Positions 1 to 9,004 of a DNA stretch of 64,000 nucleotides are shown in pieces (positions within the stretch are counted from its first letter, which is position 1; each line of letters begins with the position of its first letter). The translations under genes were made by a program, and so were the position numbers. The notes below the pieces were generated by a model. It searched no databases, had not been told where the DNA came from, and worked only from the letters and a program-made list of their open reading frames with translations. Source of the stretch: Fodinisporobacter ferrooxydans (GTDB taxonomy: Bacteria; Bacillota; Bacilli; Tumebacillales; MYW30-H2); the NCBI RefSeq assembly GCF_022818495.1, contig NZ_CP089291.1:2435501-2499500 (forward strand), in the 5' to 3' direction.

Positions 1-69
1 CAGCTGTTCATTATTTTAAAGATTCCTCAGCATTTTAACTATACAATCCTAACAGGAGCAAAATCCTAA
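1..69 (+). CDS. Possible 3' tail of an upstream gene (partial)
   Basis: Frame 1 is open from the window edge to a TAA at 67-69, giving 22 codons. In Bacillus the gene before apt is recJ, so this could be its tail, but the stretch is too short and AT-rich to recognise. It may be noncoding. Confidence 0.2.
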   Translation, partial: QLFIILKIPQHFNYTILTGAKS

Positions 70-118
70 AATATAGTACATTTTGCAGAATTTGCACAGA
101 TTTGGAAGGAGTCAAAGG

Positions 119-631
119 ATGAATTTTAAAGAATATATTCGGGTCGTCGAAAATTTCCCGGAGCAAGGGATTCGCTTCAAAGATATTTCGACTTTATTGA
201 AAGAAGGAACCGTATACAAAGCGGCAATTGATTCTCTTGCCGAAGCATGCAAAGGCAAACAGGTGGATATCGTCGTCGGACCGGAAGCGCGCGGGTTTGT
301 TGTCGGCGCACCCCTTGCTTATACATTGGGCTGCGGATTTGTTCCCGTTCGCAAGCCAGGCAAACTTCCCGCTGCGACGATTCAGGCAAGCTATACATTG
401 GAATATGGGAAAGATGCGTTAGAAATTCATGAAGATGCGATTCAACCAGGTCAAAAAGTTGTCATTGCAGATGATTTGCTGGCAACCGGCGGTACGATTT
501 CCACAACCATTCAATTAATAGAAAAGCTAGGCGGACAAGTAGTCGGTGTATTATTCATGATTGAATTATCTTATCTCAATGGTCGGGAGAAGTTGGCGAA
601 CTATGACGTCCACTCACTTATCCAATACTGA
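119..631 (+). CDS. apt: Adenine phosphoribosyltransferase
   Basis: Purine salvage enzyme of the cytosol that makes AMP and pyrophosphate from adenine and PRPP. The 170-residue product matches the usual family length. The PRPP-binding motif [13 protein letters not shown] lies at about residues 114-126, and the conserved VVGPEARGF segment lies at about 52-60. ATG 119 is chosen over an upstream ATG at 83 because it follows a GGAAGGAG-like ribosome binding site and gives the family's normal N-terminus (MNFKEYIR). The 3' end overlaps the likely relA start by 29 nt, so the two genes are probably co-transcribed and translationally linked, as in Bacillus. Confidence 0.95.
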   Translation: MNFKEYIRVVENFPEQGIRFKDISTLLKEGTVYKAAIDSLAEACKGKQVDIVVGPEARGFVVGAPLAYTLGCGFVPVRKPGKLPAATIQASYTLEYGKDALEIHEDAIQPGQKVVIADDLLATGGTISTTIQLIEKLGGQVVGVLFMIELSYLNGREKLANYDVHSLIQY

Positions 632-2804
632 TTTATTTGGACATGACGATCCTACAGGAATTGAACGCCTATGTGAAAAGGTTTTGCAATTTGCAACACC
701 CGCCGATGTAGAATTTATCCGCCGTGCATACGACTACGCATACCGTGCGCATGTTGGGCAAAAGCGCCATTCCGGTGAAGATTATATCGTTCATCCGGTA
801 GCAGTTGCCGATATCCTCGCAGATTTTGAATTGGATATGGTCACATTGGCGGCTGCTTTGCTGCACGATGTAGTTGAAGATACGAATGTAACAGATGAAG
901 AAATCGGAAAACAATTTGGCAGTGAAGTCGCTTTGCTGGTCGACGGAGTCACAAAGCTTGAACGGATCAAGTTTGCTTCCAAAGAAGAGCAGCAGGCAGA
1001 AAATTTTCGGAAGCTTTTTTTGGCGATGGCAAAAGACATTCGCGTGGTTTTGATCAAATTGGCGGACCGTTTGCACAATATGCGGACAATGCGGCAGGAA
1101 CCGCCGGAAAAGCAAGCACGTGTTGCGAAAGAAACGCTGGAGATATTTGCGCCGCTTGCTCATCGTCTGGGGATTTCGAAGATCAAGTGGGAGTTGGAAG
1201 ACACGGCGCTGCGGTATCTGAATCCCCAACAATACTATCGAATTGTCAATCTGATGGCAAAAAAGCGGCGGGAAAGAGAAGCATATGTGCAACAAGTCAT
1301 CGATACGCTGCACGATCGTTTTGCCGAATTGAACATTAAAGCTGACTTATCCGGGCGTCCCAAACACATTTACAGCATTTATCGAAAAATGGCGCTGCAA
1401 CACAAAGAATTTAATGAGATCTATGATTTGTTGGCAGTTCGAGTAATCGTAGAGAATATCAAAGACTGTTATGCCATTTTGGGGATTGTTCATACGCTGT
1501 GGAAACCGATGCCTGGGCGTTTTAAAGATTACATTGCCATGCCCAAAGCAAATATGTATCAAAGTCTGCATACCACCGTAATCGGCCCGAAAGGTGAACC
1601 ATTGGAAATCCAGATTCGAACATGGGAAATGCATCGCACAGCCGAATATGGGATTGCCGCACACTGGCTGTACAAAGAAGGCGGTGGCAAAGCAGTCGGC
1701 TCCTTTGCAAAAAAGTTGGCGTGGTTCCGGGAAATTGTGGAATGGCAGCAGGATTTTAAAGATGCCCAGGAATTTATGGAGACGCTGAAGATCGATCTTT
1801 TTTCTGATGAGGTCTTTGTTTTTACGCCCAAAGGCGATGTGATCGATTTGCCGGCCGGTTCGGTACCCATCGATTTTGCCTATCGCATCCATACGGATAT
1901 CGGGAATCGCTGCATCGGTGCAAAAGTGAATGGAGTCATTGTTCCTCTTGACTATAAATTGAATACAGGAGATATCGTACAAGTACTGACATCCAAGCAC
2001 AGCTATGGACCCAGTCGCGATTGGATCAAAATTGTAAAATCTTCACAAGCCAAAAGCAAGATCCGCCAATGGTTTAAAAATCAGAAGCGGGAAGAAAACA
2101 TTGCCAAAGGACATGAGCTTTTAGAAAAAGAAATTGCCAAGCATAAACTGGAAATTCATGAAGTTTTAACACCCAATATCGGGGAAGTCATGCAGAAATT
2201 CAATTTTTCAAAAGAAGAAGACTTGTATGCGGCGATCGGCTACGGTGCAGTGAGTCCTGTTCAAGTAGTCACGCGTTTATTGGAGAAATATAAGAAGTCC
2301 TTGCCGCAGGAAGCAGCAATTCCGGAAATCAAAGAGCATAAGAAAAAACCTCGGACAAGCACTGGCGTCCGGGTCAAAGATATCGACAATGTATTGATCC
2401 GTTTTTCCCGCTGCTGCAGTCCTGTCCCTGGGGATGAAATCGTCGGTTTTGTCACTCGCGGCCGTGGTGTTTCCATTCACCGCAAAGATTGCTCCAATAT
2501 TCCCGCATCTGACGATGAAAGCAATCGTTTGTTGGAAGTCGAGTGGGAAAATGCGCCGGAGCATTCGTATCATGTGGATATTGAAGTGACTGGTTTGGAC
2601 CGGCGCGGCTTAATCAATGAAGTGATGATGGGTGTGGCGGAGACCAAGACAGACATTACTGCCGTGAATGCGCGAACCGACCGCAAGAAGATTGCTGTTA
2701 TCGAACTGGGCATCAATATACGCAATCTCGATCATCTGCACTCTGTAGTTGAACGCATCAAGCGAATCAAGGATATCTATACAGTCCGCCGGATTATGCA
2801 ATAG
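603..2804 (+). CDS. relA: Bifunctional (p)ppGpp synthetase/hydrolase Rel
   Basis: Stringent-response enzyme that makes and degrades (p)ppGpp. The ATG at 603 gives 733 residues, the usual length for Bacillus Rel; an ORF reaching back to 561 lies inside apt and is less likely. The HD hydrolase residues H64, H88-D89 and D155 are all present, so hydrolase activity is expected. The synthetase domain (about 240-350) has the YQSLHTTV and EIQIRT segments. A TGS domain (about 402-462), a CC-containing zinc-finger-like region ([10 protein letters not shown]) and a C-terminal ACT domain (about 655-733) follow. It overlaps apt by 29 nt. The domain order is that of a full-length ribosome-regulated Rel and not of a small alarmone synthetase. 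Confidence 0.96.
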   Translation: MTSTHLSNTDLFGHDDPTGIERLCEKVLQFATPADVEFIRRAYDYAYRAHVGQKRHSGEDYIVHPVAVADILADFELDMVTLAAALLHDVVEDTNVTDEEIGKQFGSEVALLVDGVTKLERIKFASKEEQQAENFRKLFLAMAKDIRVVLIKLADRLHNMRTMRQEPPEKQARVAKETLEIFAPLAHRLGISKIKWELEDTALRYLNPQQYYRIVNLMAKKRREREAYVQQVIDTLHDRFAELNIKADLSGRPKHIYSIYRKMALQHKEFNEIYDLLAVRVIVENIKDCYAILGIVHTLWKPMPGRFKDYIAMPKANMYQSLHTTVIGPKGEPLEIQIRTWEMHRTAEYGIAAHWLYKEGGGKAVGSFAKKLAWFREIVEWQQDFKDAQEFMETLKIDLFSDEVFVFTPKGDVIDLPAGSVPIDFAYRIHTDIGNRCIGAKVNGVIVPLDYKLNTGDIVQVLTSKHSYGPSRDWIKIVKSSQAKSKIRQWFKNQKREENIAKGHELLEKEIAKHKLEIHEVLTPNIGEVMQKFNFSKEEDLYAAIGYGAVSPVQVVTRLLEKYKKSLPQEAAIPEIKEHKKKPRTSTGVRVKDIDNVLIRFSRCCSPVPGDEIVGFVTRGRGVSIHRKDCSNIPASDDESNRLLEVEWENAPEHSYHVDIEVTGLDRRGLINEVMMGVAETKTDITAVNARTDRKKIAVIELGINIRNLDHLHSVVERIKRIKDIYTVRRIMQ

Positions 2805-2928
2805 CGTAACCGGCTTTTTGTTTCAACATATACGCGCGCGATATACGTGCGCGTCCAGACGCAGGATTGCACCAATTGCCAGTCAAATATAAAATAGTTG
2901 CGACTCATTTCAAATAGGAGGGTGTGCG

Positions 2929-3378
2929 ATGCGAGTCGTTGTGCAACGTGTTCGCTATGGAAGGGTACGAGTCGAAGACAGAATTGTCGGTGAGATCAAG
3001 AGCGGCTTTGTCTTGCTTGTGGGTGTTACACATGAAGATACGGAACAGGATGCCGTGTATCTGGCCGAAAAAATCGTAGGTTTGCGTGTTTTTGAAGATG
3101 GAAATCAAAAAATGAATCTGGGGATTCTGGAAGCAGGGGGTTCTATTTTAAGCATTTCTCAATTTACACTGTATGGCGATTGCAGAAAGGGAAGACGGCC
3201 GAATTTTATGGATGCGGCAAGGCCGGAGCAGGCGCTAAGGATCTATGAGCGGCTCAATCAAGAGTTTGAAAGGCTTGGAGTAACTGTAGAGACGGGGGCG
3301 TTTGGCGCAATGATGGATGTCGAATTGGCCAACGACGGTCCTGTTACTTTGTTATTGGATTCAAAACGGGTGTTTTAA
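2929..3378 (+). CDS. dtd: D-aminoacyl-tRNA deacylase
   Basis: Cytosolic proofreading enzyme that hydrolyses D-aminoacyl-tRNA, and glycyl-tRNA(Ala), to free the tRNA. The 149-residue product is full length. It carries both family signatures: SQFTLYGD at about residues 79-86, and NDGPVT near the C-terminus, which form the active site across the dimer interface. An AGGAGGG ribosome binding site precedes ATG 2929. It follows relA by 124 nt, the order common in Bacillota. The intervening spacer contains an imperfect GC-rich inverted repeat near 2830 but no T-run. Confidence 0.95.
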   Translation: MRVVVQRVRYGRVRVEDRIVGEIKSGFVLLVGVTHEDTEQDAVYLAEKIVGLRVFEDGNQKMNLGILEAGGSILSISQFTLYGDCRKGRRPNFMDAARPEQALRIYERLNQEFERLGVTVETGAFGAMMDVELANDGPVTLLLDSKRVF

Positions 3379-3409
3379 ATCATTGCATACCGGAAAGAGG
3401 TGTTCAGAC

Positions 3410-4036
3410 ATGTTGATTGAATCGTTTGTCTTGAATGATTTGGGAACCAATTGTTATGTTGTCGCTGCACATGAAGGCGGCCCATGTGCAGTCATCGATC
3501 CATGCGCTGTTGATATGAGTCCGGTTTTCCAATATATTGAGCAATATAACCTTACGATTACACATATTATCAATACACATTGGCACGGCGATCATGTAGC
3601 CGGCAATGAAGCGATTCGCGATGCATCTGCGGCTCCTGTGTACATGCACGAAATCGATGCTGCCTATCTGCCCCAAGCCGAGAAGCAATTGTGGTTTTTT
3701 CTCGGAGTCAAGCAACACTTGCGCCCCGTGGATTGCAAAGTCCGGGAAGGAGACAAAATCCAAGTCGGAGATTTGACATTTGAAGTGATTCATACGCCAG
3801 GGCATTCTGCCGGTGGAATGACGCTTGCTGTCGACGGATGTTTATTTACAGGGGATACGCTGATGGCTGGCACAATTGGCAGGACCGATTTGCCAGGGGG
3901 GAGTTTTGCTGATATCATGCATTCCATTCAGGAGAAAATTTTAGCGTATCCGGACGAAACGGTGATTTATCCAGGTCATGGAGGGTCATCCACATTGGCG
4001 GAAGAAAAAATGTTGAATCCATTTTTGCAAATGTGA
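3410..4036 (+). CDS. Metallo-beta-lactamase-fold hydrolase (glyoxalase II-like)
   Basis: A 208-residue protein of the MBL superfamily, related to the small hydroxyacylglutathione-hydrolase-like proteins found after dtd in many Bacillota. The metal motif HxHxDH is complete (H57, H59, D61, H62), and PGHSAGG and YPGHGG supply the later metal ligands. ATG 3410 follows a GAAAGAGG ribosome binding site. The longer ORF back to 3317 overlaps dtd in another frame and is not needed. The fold is clear. The substrate cannot be told: a thioester, lactoylthiol or other small ester are all possible. Confidence 0.85.
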   Translation: MLIESFVLNDLGTNCYVVAAHEGGPCAVIDPCAVDMSPVFQYIEQYNLTITHIINTHWHGDHVAGNEAIRDASAAPVYMHEIDAAYLPQAEKQLWFFLGVKQHLRPVDCKVREGDKIQVGDLTFEVIHTPGHSAGGMTLAVDGCLFTGDTLMAGTIGRTDLPGGSFADIMHSIQEKILAYPDETVIYPGHGGSSTLAEEKMLNPFLQM

Positions 4037-4151
4037 TCGGGAATAGGCACGTTCTGGGCATTTGCAACGTATAGTATAGAAACTGGTTTTCCGTGTTCAC
4101 AAAATCCTGTTTTTTGTACTGGCTCTCGACTCGGATAGGAGGCGGCAGACA

Positions 4152-4409
4152 TTGGTTCATGCACATAAAATCCGCATGAAAGGTGCGCATGTTCAAATTG
4201 TATTGACAGATGAAATCCGCGCTCGTTTATTGGAACTTCTGCATGGCACGACCGATTGCATCGTATTGGATGAAGTGATGATAAGAAGCATCCGGATCCA
4301 TAAAGTCTACTCCTCCGGAGTAAAATATGCCGAGGCAAAGTATGATCACATCAAAGTGGACAGCATTCGCGTCGATCATGTTCCACCGTACCATATTCCA
4401 TTGCGTTAA
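4152..4409 (+). CDS. Small protein of unknown function, TTG start
   Basis: An 85-residue basic protein that I do not recognise. TTG 4152 sits 9 nt after a perfect AGGAGG (4137-4142), which decides both the start and the likelihood that it is a gene. The C-terminal half alternates short charged and hydrophobic segments (RSIRIHKV, YDHIKVDSIRVDHV), suggesting beta-strands. It has no cysteine pairs, signal peptide or membrane segment. It lies between the MBL hydrolase and yidD on the same strand with short gaps (115 and 26 nt), so it may share their transcript. Confidence 0.6.
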   Translation: MVHAHKIRMKGAHVQIVLTDEIRARLLELLHGTTDCIVLDEVMIRSIRIHKVYSSGVKYAEAKYDHIKVDSIRVDHVPPYHIPLR

Positions 4410-4435
4410 GATTTTCGAGAAGAGGGAATCTTTCT

Positions 4436-4654
4436 ATGCGTTGGATGACAAAATATTCTCTTTCTATTATTCAATGGTACCAACGGGACATATCGCCAAG
4501 ATATGGACGCCGTTGCCGTTTTGAGCCGACTTGTTCCCAATATGCAAAAATTGCTTTTGAAAAGTATGGATTTTGGAGAGGATGTTGGCTGACATTTGGG
4601 AGATTGCGCAGGTGCCATCATCGCTATATCGGAAGTAAAGTCGATTTTCCATAA
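4436..4654 (+). CDS. yidD: Membrane protein insertion efficiency factor YidD
   Basis: A 72-residue member of the YidD family, small membrane-associated proteins that assist YidC-dependent insertion of inner-membrane proteins. The family core is intact: IQWYQRDISP, then the cysteine-bearing CRFEPTCSQYA, and GFWRGCWLTFGRLRRCHP-like sequence. Three conserved cysteines are visible. The ribosome binding site is AAGAGGGA before ATG 4436. The gene is away from rpmH-rnpA-yidC, which is common for a second yidD copy in Bacillota. Confidence 0.93.
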   Translation: MRWMTKYSLSIIQWYQRDISPRYGRRCRFEPTCSQYAKIAFEKYGFWRGCWLTFGRLRRCHHRYIGSKVDFP

Positions 4655-4699
4655 TGTTTGACTCGAAGAATCGAATCGCTAGTTTCAGAAAGTGTGGCG

Positions 4700-5215
4700 A
4701 TGTGGATGTCGGTGATTCAAATGGAATGTACATGCGAATCCTGCAACCAGGAATGGTTTTACTTGCCGTTTGAAGAGATGCGTATGGTGATGGCTGATAT
4801 TATCCGAATCCGCATACGGGAACTTGGTTGGCGGGAACAGCATCGGTACTTTGGCCGTCCCTTTGTTCCCGGATGCCGCGGATGTGTGCCAGGCTGCGCA
4901 TGTTTGGAAGGCTTTGCATGCGGGGAAGCATGCGGCAAGCTTACATGCTGCCGCCCGGGTTGTTTGCCCGGCTGCGGAGTTTTGGGCATCGCAATGACAA
5001 CCGGCCCCTTGAGTCAATGGATCCATACATTGACTCAGATCTACCAAATCAAACATATGCCGACGATTTACCGGTCATGTCCGAAATGTGGAAGCGGATG
5101 GTTTAAAAAAGTGATCGCCGTATATGAGGATGATGGAAAAAAACGCTATGAACAATCGGTAAGCTGGCAATTGCCAGTGTTGAATTTTGTCCACGCAAAT
5201 CCTGCCGTTTTTTAA
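4700..5215 (+). CDS. Cysteine-rich zinc-ribbon-like protein of unknown function
   Basis: An unusual protein of about 171 residues with three blocks. The N-terminal block has a CTCESC half-ribbon. The middle block is very rich in cysteine and glycine, with CxxC/CxxxC pairs spaced as in metal-cluster or metallothionein-like segments (CRGCVPGCAC, CGEACGK, CCRPGC). The C-terminal block has a CPKCGSGW half-ribbon. The two end CxxC pairs could form one zinc ribbon that encloses the cysteine block as an insertion. The start is uncertain: ATG 4700 is chosen, but TTG 4658 and ATGs 4706 and 4721 are in frame and no strong ribosome binding site decides. I cannot name a family. Confidence 0.6.
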   Translation: MWMSVIQMECTCESCNQEWFYLPFEEMRMVMADIIRIRIRELGWREQHRYFGRPFVPGCRGCVPGCACLEGFACGEACGKLTCCRPGCLPGCGVLGIAMTTGPLSQWIHTLTQIYQIKHMPTIYRSCPKCGSGWFKKVIAVYEDDGKKRYEQSVSWQLPVLNFVHANPAVF

Positions 5216-5367
5216 AGTGAAACTTAGGGATGGTCCAGGTGCTGTGCGCCACTGTACTATCTTCATCTGCGAACGGGCTGTGGGGCTGTACTTTGGGGCT
5301 GTATAGGTCCAAGCCCGTTCCATGCTTATAATGTAATTGCAAAGGAATTGCAAGTTGCACCGGATTT
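5216..5367. other. Intergenic stretch with inverted and direct repeats
   Basis: This gap lies between two converging genes. It holds an 8-bp inverted repeat (AACGGGCT 5272-5279, AGCCCGTT 5312-5319) whose loop contains a direct repeat of TGGGGCTGTA (5281-5290 and 5294-5303). There is no T-run, so it is not a classic terminator. I see no open frame I would call. Confidence 0.4.
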
Positions 5368-5592
5368 TTACTGTTTCGTTTCGAATGTTTTGCAGCATGT
5401 CGATTCACAAAATGACACAGGTGTCGTTCCAGACTCTGCTACAATCATGTCTGCCTGACTTGCATCGATGGAATTGGGATATATCGTTCCGATCTGATCG
5501 CTTGTTACGAGAATTTTGTCCGCATTGCAGACATTTCCATTTCCCCAATACTTACAATTGCTTACCGTACATACGACTTGTACATATGGCAT
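5368..5592 (-). CDS. DUF1540 domain protein
   Basis: A 74-residue protein whose N-terminal half fits DUF1540: VCTVSNCKYWGNGNVCNADKI, with the Cys-x5-Cys-x-YW-x3-GN-x-C pattern, followed by a C-terminal CESTCC cluster. DUF1540 proteins are small cysteine-containing proteins of Bacillota, often spore-associated and probably metal-binding; no activity is established. The start follows a GGAGAGGGG ribosome binding site (reverse complement of about 5600-5612). A 105-codon ORF on the other strand is its shadow. Confidence 0.8.
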   Translation of the reverse strand: MPYVQVVCTVSNCKYWGNGNVCNADKILVTSDQIGTIYPNSIDASQADMIVAESGTTPVSFCESTCCKTFETKQ

Positions 5593-5876
5593 CTACGATC
5601 CCCCCTCTCCATACAATTTCCAAGCGAAAGATGTTTATGCAAAGCTGCTTTTAAATGAAACAAAATGTCTGGCCTTTCACCAGAAAACGTCCCACGATTT
5701 GTAAAGATATGCAATATATAGGACAGGAATAGTCAAACAAATATTTTTGGCTGATTTTCTCACCAGTATTCTTCGTTGTCAATAAAATGAAGTAACTATG
5801 CTTGATTTTGTACCAATCGATTTAGTAAAAAGAAGCGCAATACATGCCATAAAAGTTTTTGAAATGAGGTGAAGGT

Positions 5877-7037
5877 ATGGCAAATGCATGGGATGGCACA
5901 CATCTCTGGATTTGGTATGCAAACAAGATTGATAACGGCGATTTGAACACAATGCTGGCACAAGCAAAATCTTTAGGCATTACCGGAGTGATTATCAAGT
6001 TTGCCGATGGCAACTTGGTAAACGATCCTGTCAGCCAGGGATTTTTATCCCAGTTTAAAGCACTTGTCGGACCATTTAAGTCTGCCGGATTTCGGGTTGG
6101 CGGATGGATCTATCAATATTTGACAGATGCAGGCGGCGAGGCAGATGCATGTGCACAGGCGATTGCAGCAGGTGCGGATTGGATTGTCTTGGATGCAGAA
6201 ACGGATGTTTATGGAAAAAATGCACAGGTTCAGGCATTCGGCCAACAATTGCGTCAGCAGTACCCGAACATACCTATTGGATTGTCTTCATTTGCGATCA
6301 GCAACTATCATTCACAAGTACCGTTTTCGGAATATGCAGCGTTTGTCGATGTCATGATGCCGCAAGTATATTGGGGAGAAATAGGCTGGGATGTCGGTGT
6401 GGCATTTCAGGCATCGATTGCAAGTTATCAGCCATTTGGAAAACCAATTGCACCGACAGGGCAAGCGTATGGCAGCGTTACACCCGCAGATATGGCGCGG
6501 TTTGTGGATTTGGCAAAAAATGCAAAGGAGAGCGGAATCTCTTGGTGGGACTGGCAGGAGGCTTCGGCACAGCAATTGACGGCAATCGCAGATCATTTGC
6601 TCACACCCTCCAATCGGACAAATTCGAGCAATCAGATCGCACAGGATGTTGCAAATTCCTCCTGGTATGCCAAAGCTGTTCAATATGTGCTTGCACAAGG
6701 GCTTATGACGGTCGATGCCAATGGAGATTTTCTGCCGGATCAACCGGCCACCCGCGCTCAATTGGCGCAAGTGCTATACAATGAGTCTCTCAAGCAAAAG
6801 CAACCGGCAAGTTCACCTACAGGGACAACAGGGACAACAGGGACAACAGGGACAACAGGGACAAAGGAAATTGCGAAAGACGTTTCCGGCAGTGACTGGT
6901 TTGCTCCTGCTGTACAGTACGTACTCGCAAAAGGACTTATGCATGTGGATTCAAACGGCAATTTTGATCCCAATTCCCCACTCACACGGGCACAATTGGC
7001 ACAAGTCCTTTTCACTGAACACCAACCCGCCGGCTAA
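5877..7037 (+). CDS. Glycoside-hydrolase-like TIM-barrel protein with two SLH modules
   Basis: A 386-residue modular protein. Residues 1 to about 240 look like a glycoside-hydrolase-like barrel (WIWYANKID, then GWIYQYLTD, DWIVLDAETDVYG with acidic residues at strand ends, and MMPQVYWGE) of the kind seen in lysozyme-like or DUF-type wall hydrolases. Two SLH-type modules follow (each with WYAKAVQYVLAQGLM- and TRAQLAQVL-like sequence), separated by a five-copy Thr-Gly-Thr linker. SLH modules usually bind secondary wall polymers. No signal peptide is present: the protein begins MANAWDG, and TGA at 5865 blocks an in-frame N-terminal extension. The ribosome binding site is GAGGTGA. The holin-like gene follows 110 nt later. 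Cell-wall role is inferred. Confidence 0.75.
   Translation: MANAWDGTHLWIWYANKIDNGDLNTMLAQAKSLGITGVIIKFADGNLVNDPVSQGFLSQFKALVGPFKSAGFRVGGWIYQYLTDAGGEADACAQAIAAGADWIVLDAETDVYGKNAQVQAFGQQLRQQYPNIPIGLSSFAISNYHSQVPFSEYAAFVDVMMPQVYWGEIGWDVGVAFQASIASYQPFGKPIAPTGQAYGSVTPADMARFVDLAKNAKESGISWWDWQEASAQQLTAIADHLLTPSNRTNSSNQIAQDVANSSWYAKAVQYVLAQGLMTVDANGDFLPDQPATRAQLAQVLYNESLKQKQPASSPTGTTGTTGTTGTTGTKEIAKDVSGSDWFAPAVQYVLAKGLMHVDSNGNFDPNSPLTRAQLAQVLFTEHQPAG
6819..6863 (+). repeat. Five tandem copies of ACAGGGACA
   Basis: A perfect 9-bp tandem repeat encoding the Thr-Gly-Thr linker between the two SLH modules of the wall-associated protein. Copy number in such repeats varies easily by slippage without breaking the frame. 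Confidence 0.95.
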
Positions 7038-7147
7038 TCGCAACATTTCATGAAAATGCGTTCATGAAAATGTCTTTTATTGAAATGCCGCACCAAACTG
7101 CACGGTTGCATATGTGTTCATCAAGCAGGGAAAGGAGATCAGGTATT

Positions 7148-7651
7148 GTGAAAGAGTTTATCAATTCACAACTTGGAGTTTACATCAGCATGATCGTGCT
7201 GTATCTGCTCGCAGCGATTGCGCTCCGCGTCATTCATTCAGGCATCAAGCGGATTGAAACATGGGCAACAAATCATATGTCGCAGCAAGATGCAGTAAAA
7301 GTAAATGATTTATTGGATATGATCGATCATTTGGCTGAAACGGCCGTTCAAGATGCCAATTCTCGCATGGTGATCGATCTGAAATCACATGACTTGTTTA
7401 CAAAAGCAACTGCAGACAGTGTGAAACAGGCGGTAGTAGCTGACGTTATGAAAAATTTGGGACCCTTGCAAGACAAAGCGATTACATCATTGGGCCCGCT
7501 TGAATCGATCATTTCACAAGCCGTGGAAAAATATGTACTCCATCATAAACCGCTAGTCAATCAGTACGTGCAAAACGCAAAGGGGAAATCGACAGACACC
7601 ACGCAACGAAAGTCCCCTTCGCCCGAATATTCTCCGGTACAAACCGCATGA
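7148..7651 (+). CDS. Holin-like single-pass membrane protein
   Basis: A 167-residue protein with one N-terminal hydrophobic segment (about residues 10-27), then a long charged, probably helical region containing runs such as DAVKVNDLLDMIDHLAETAV, and a polar tail. The layout resembles the LL-H family of phage holins, which I offer as the best guess. GTG 7148 is chosen because AAGGAGATC ends 8 nt upstream; an ORF back to 7064 has no such signal. It lies directly after the SLH/glycosidase-like gene, and a wall hydrolase next to a holin-like protein suggests either a domesticated phage lysis pair or a wall-remodelling pair. Weak family assignment. Confidence 0.5.
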   Translation: MKEFINSQLGVYISMIVLYLLAAIALRVIHSGIKRIETWATNHMSQQDAVKVNDLLDMIDHLAETAVQDANSRMVIDLKSHDLFTKATADSVKQAVVADVMKNLGPLQDKAITSLGPLESIISQAVEKYVLHHKPLVNQYVQNAKGKSTDTTQRKSPSPEYSPVQTA

Positions 7652-7741
7652 CACGATGATAAATAGAACGAATGGTCAGCCGGATGTTTTCTGGCTGACC
7701 TCATCATACAAAATACAGGCTGCATTTGTTGCAAGAGGGTC

Positions 7742-8809
7742 TTAGAGCAGAATGGTTATATAGGTAAATGCGGATAGCAGAATAGAAGCGAAAAACATGG
7801 CAAGCAGAGGTTTGAACGCTTTTGTGCGCAATACTTGCAAGCTGACATTCAGCCCGAGACCAACCATTGCAGCAGTTAAAAGGAACGAACTAAAATCGCC
7901 GAGATGCTGCATGACAGGTTTAGGAATCGGCAAATACGTTCCCAGGATACTTGTTACGACAAAACCGACCAAGAACCAGGGAAACTCCACTTTTGCTTGT
8001 TCGCTGCCGGAACCCTTGCGTTTCATCCAAGCCGTCAAGATAAAACTGAGCGGCACGAGCAAAAGAACACGACCGAGCTTTGCCAACAATGCGATCGCCA
8101 GCGCCTGTTGTCCGACTGGTGCCGCCGCCGCCGCCACATGTGCGATTTCATGCAGACTGATTCCGGACCAAATACCATATTGAAGCGGTTTCAGATGCAA
8201 ATATGGGAAAAGAATCGTATACACGATCGTAAAGATGGTTCCCATCAGTGCTATGATACCGACGGTGATGGCAGTATCTTCCCCTTTGGCTTTCAAGATC
8301 GGCGATACGGCAGCGATGGCAGCCGCACCACAAACGCCGGTGCCTATACCCAACAGCAATGACATGGATCGATCTGCTTTTAGCAGTCGGGCAAACAACA
8401 TCGTAAATCCGATGGCAAACACAATCGTTATTGCATCTCTGGCAAGCAATCCCAATCCATTGTGGAGAATCGTATCAATATTTAATTTAAATCCAAACAA
8501 TACAATCGCATAGCGCAATATTTTTTTGGCAGAAAACTGAATCCCTGACTGGATTGCCTCGGGATATCCAAAAAACTGGCGATAGACGACTGCGATCAAA
8601 ATCGCGGTAACCATCGAACCAAGCCGATCGAAAAACGGCAAACCTGCTAAACTCATGCCAATGGCCGCAATCACACATGTAAAAGCAATCCCTCCAAACC
8701 ATTTCCAATTGATCCGCTTTTTGGAGAAGAGAAGCTGAAAGCTGACTGCCTGTGCCTGTAATGAACTATCCGAATCACTTTTCATTCGAATCACTCGTTT
8801 CCGTATCAT
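7742..8809 (-). CDS. YeiH/UPF0324 family membrane protein, putative sulfate exporter
   Basis: A 355-residue polytopic membrane protein of the YeiH family (Cons_hypoth698), annotated elsewhere as putative sulfate exporters but poorly characterised. About ten hydrophobic segments are visible. Family segments include AIVLFGFKLNIDTI, GTGVCGAAAIAAVSPILKAK and the histidine-bearing GISLHEIAHVAAAAAPVG. The start is uncertain: ATG 8809 gives the longest form, ATG 8785 is an alternative, and neither has a strong ribosome binding site. The gene is divergent from ppx and convergent with the holin-like gene. Confidence 0.85.
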   Translation of the reverse strand: MIRKRVIRMKSDSDSSLQAQAVSFQLLFSKKRINWKWFGGIAFTCVIAAIGMSLAGLPFFDRLGSMVTAILIAVVYRQFFGYPEAIQSGIQFSAKKILRYAIVLFGFKLNIDTILHNGLGLLARDAITIVFAIGFTMLFARLLKADRSMSLLLGIGTGVCGAAAIAAVSPILKAKGEDTAITVGIIALMGTIFTIVYTILFPYLHLKPLQYGIWSGISLHEIAHVAAAAAPVGQQALAIALLAKLGRVLLLVPLSFILTAWMKRKGSGSEQAKVEFPWFLVGFVVTSILGTYLPIPKPVMQHLGDFSSFLLTAAMVGLGLNVSLQVLRTKAFKPLLAMFFASILLSAFTYITILL

Positions 8810-8938
8810 TTAGTATTTCTTATATCTTTTACGATACTAGAAGCGAATGATAAAGAAAAATTCGATGATTTTATGATTTCCATAAATGTTTGTAATTATT
8901 GCTAAATCAAAGTTGAATACTAGGAATTTGAATTGTTT

Positions 8939-8967
8939 TTGTTGGATTTTGCAGGATATGGTATGCT
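8939..8967 (+). promoter_or_regulatory. Candidate sigma-A promoter for ppx-ppk
   Basis: TTGTTG (8939-8944) and TATGCT (8962-8967) are separated by 17 bp and lie 37 bp upstream of the ppx start. Each hexamer has two mismatches to consensus, so this is only a candidate. Confidence 0.35.
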
Positions 8968-9004
8968 TATACAAGTGATTTTCAAGAAAAAGTAGGGACT
9001 TTTG

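Noticed and set aside
669-2000. Long minus-strand ORFs (214 and 217 codons) opposite relA
   Set aside because: They lie antisense to an unmistakable relA, lack ribosome binding sites, and have cysteine- and histidine-rich, low-complexity composition typical of shadow frames.
2827-2850. GC-rich alternating CGCG inverted repeat after relA as a terminator
   Set aside because: The stem is imperfect, and no T-run follows.
5337-5654. 105-codon plus-strand ORF
   Set aside because: It is the shadow of the DUF1540 gene on the other strand, which has the recognisable domain and a ribosome binding site.
6104-6784. 226-codon plus-strand ORF within the SLH/glycosidase gene
   Set aside because: It is in another frame of a well-supported gene and has an improbable Cys/Arg-rich composition.
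5877-7651. Intact prophage
   Set aside because: Only a hydrolase-like and a holin-like gene are present; no integrase, structural, packaging or attachment-site sequence is visible.
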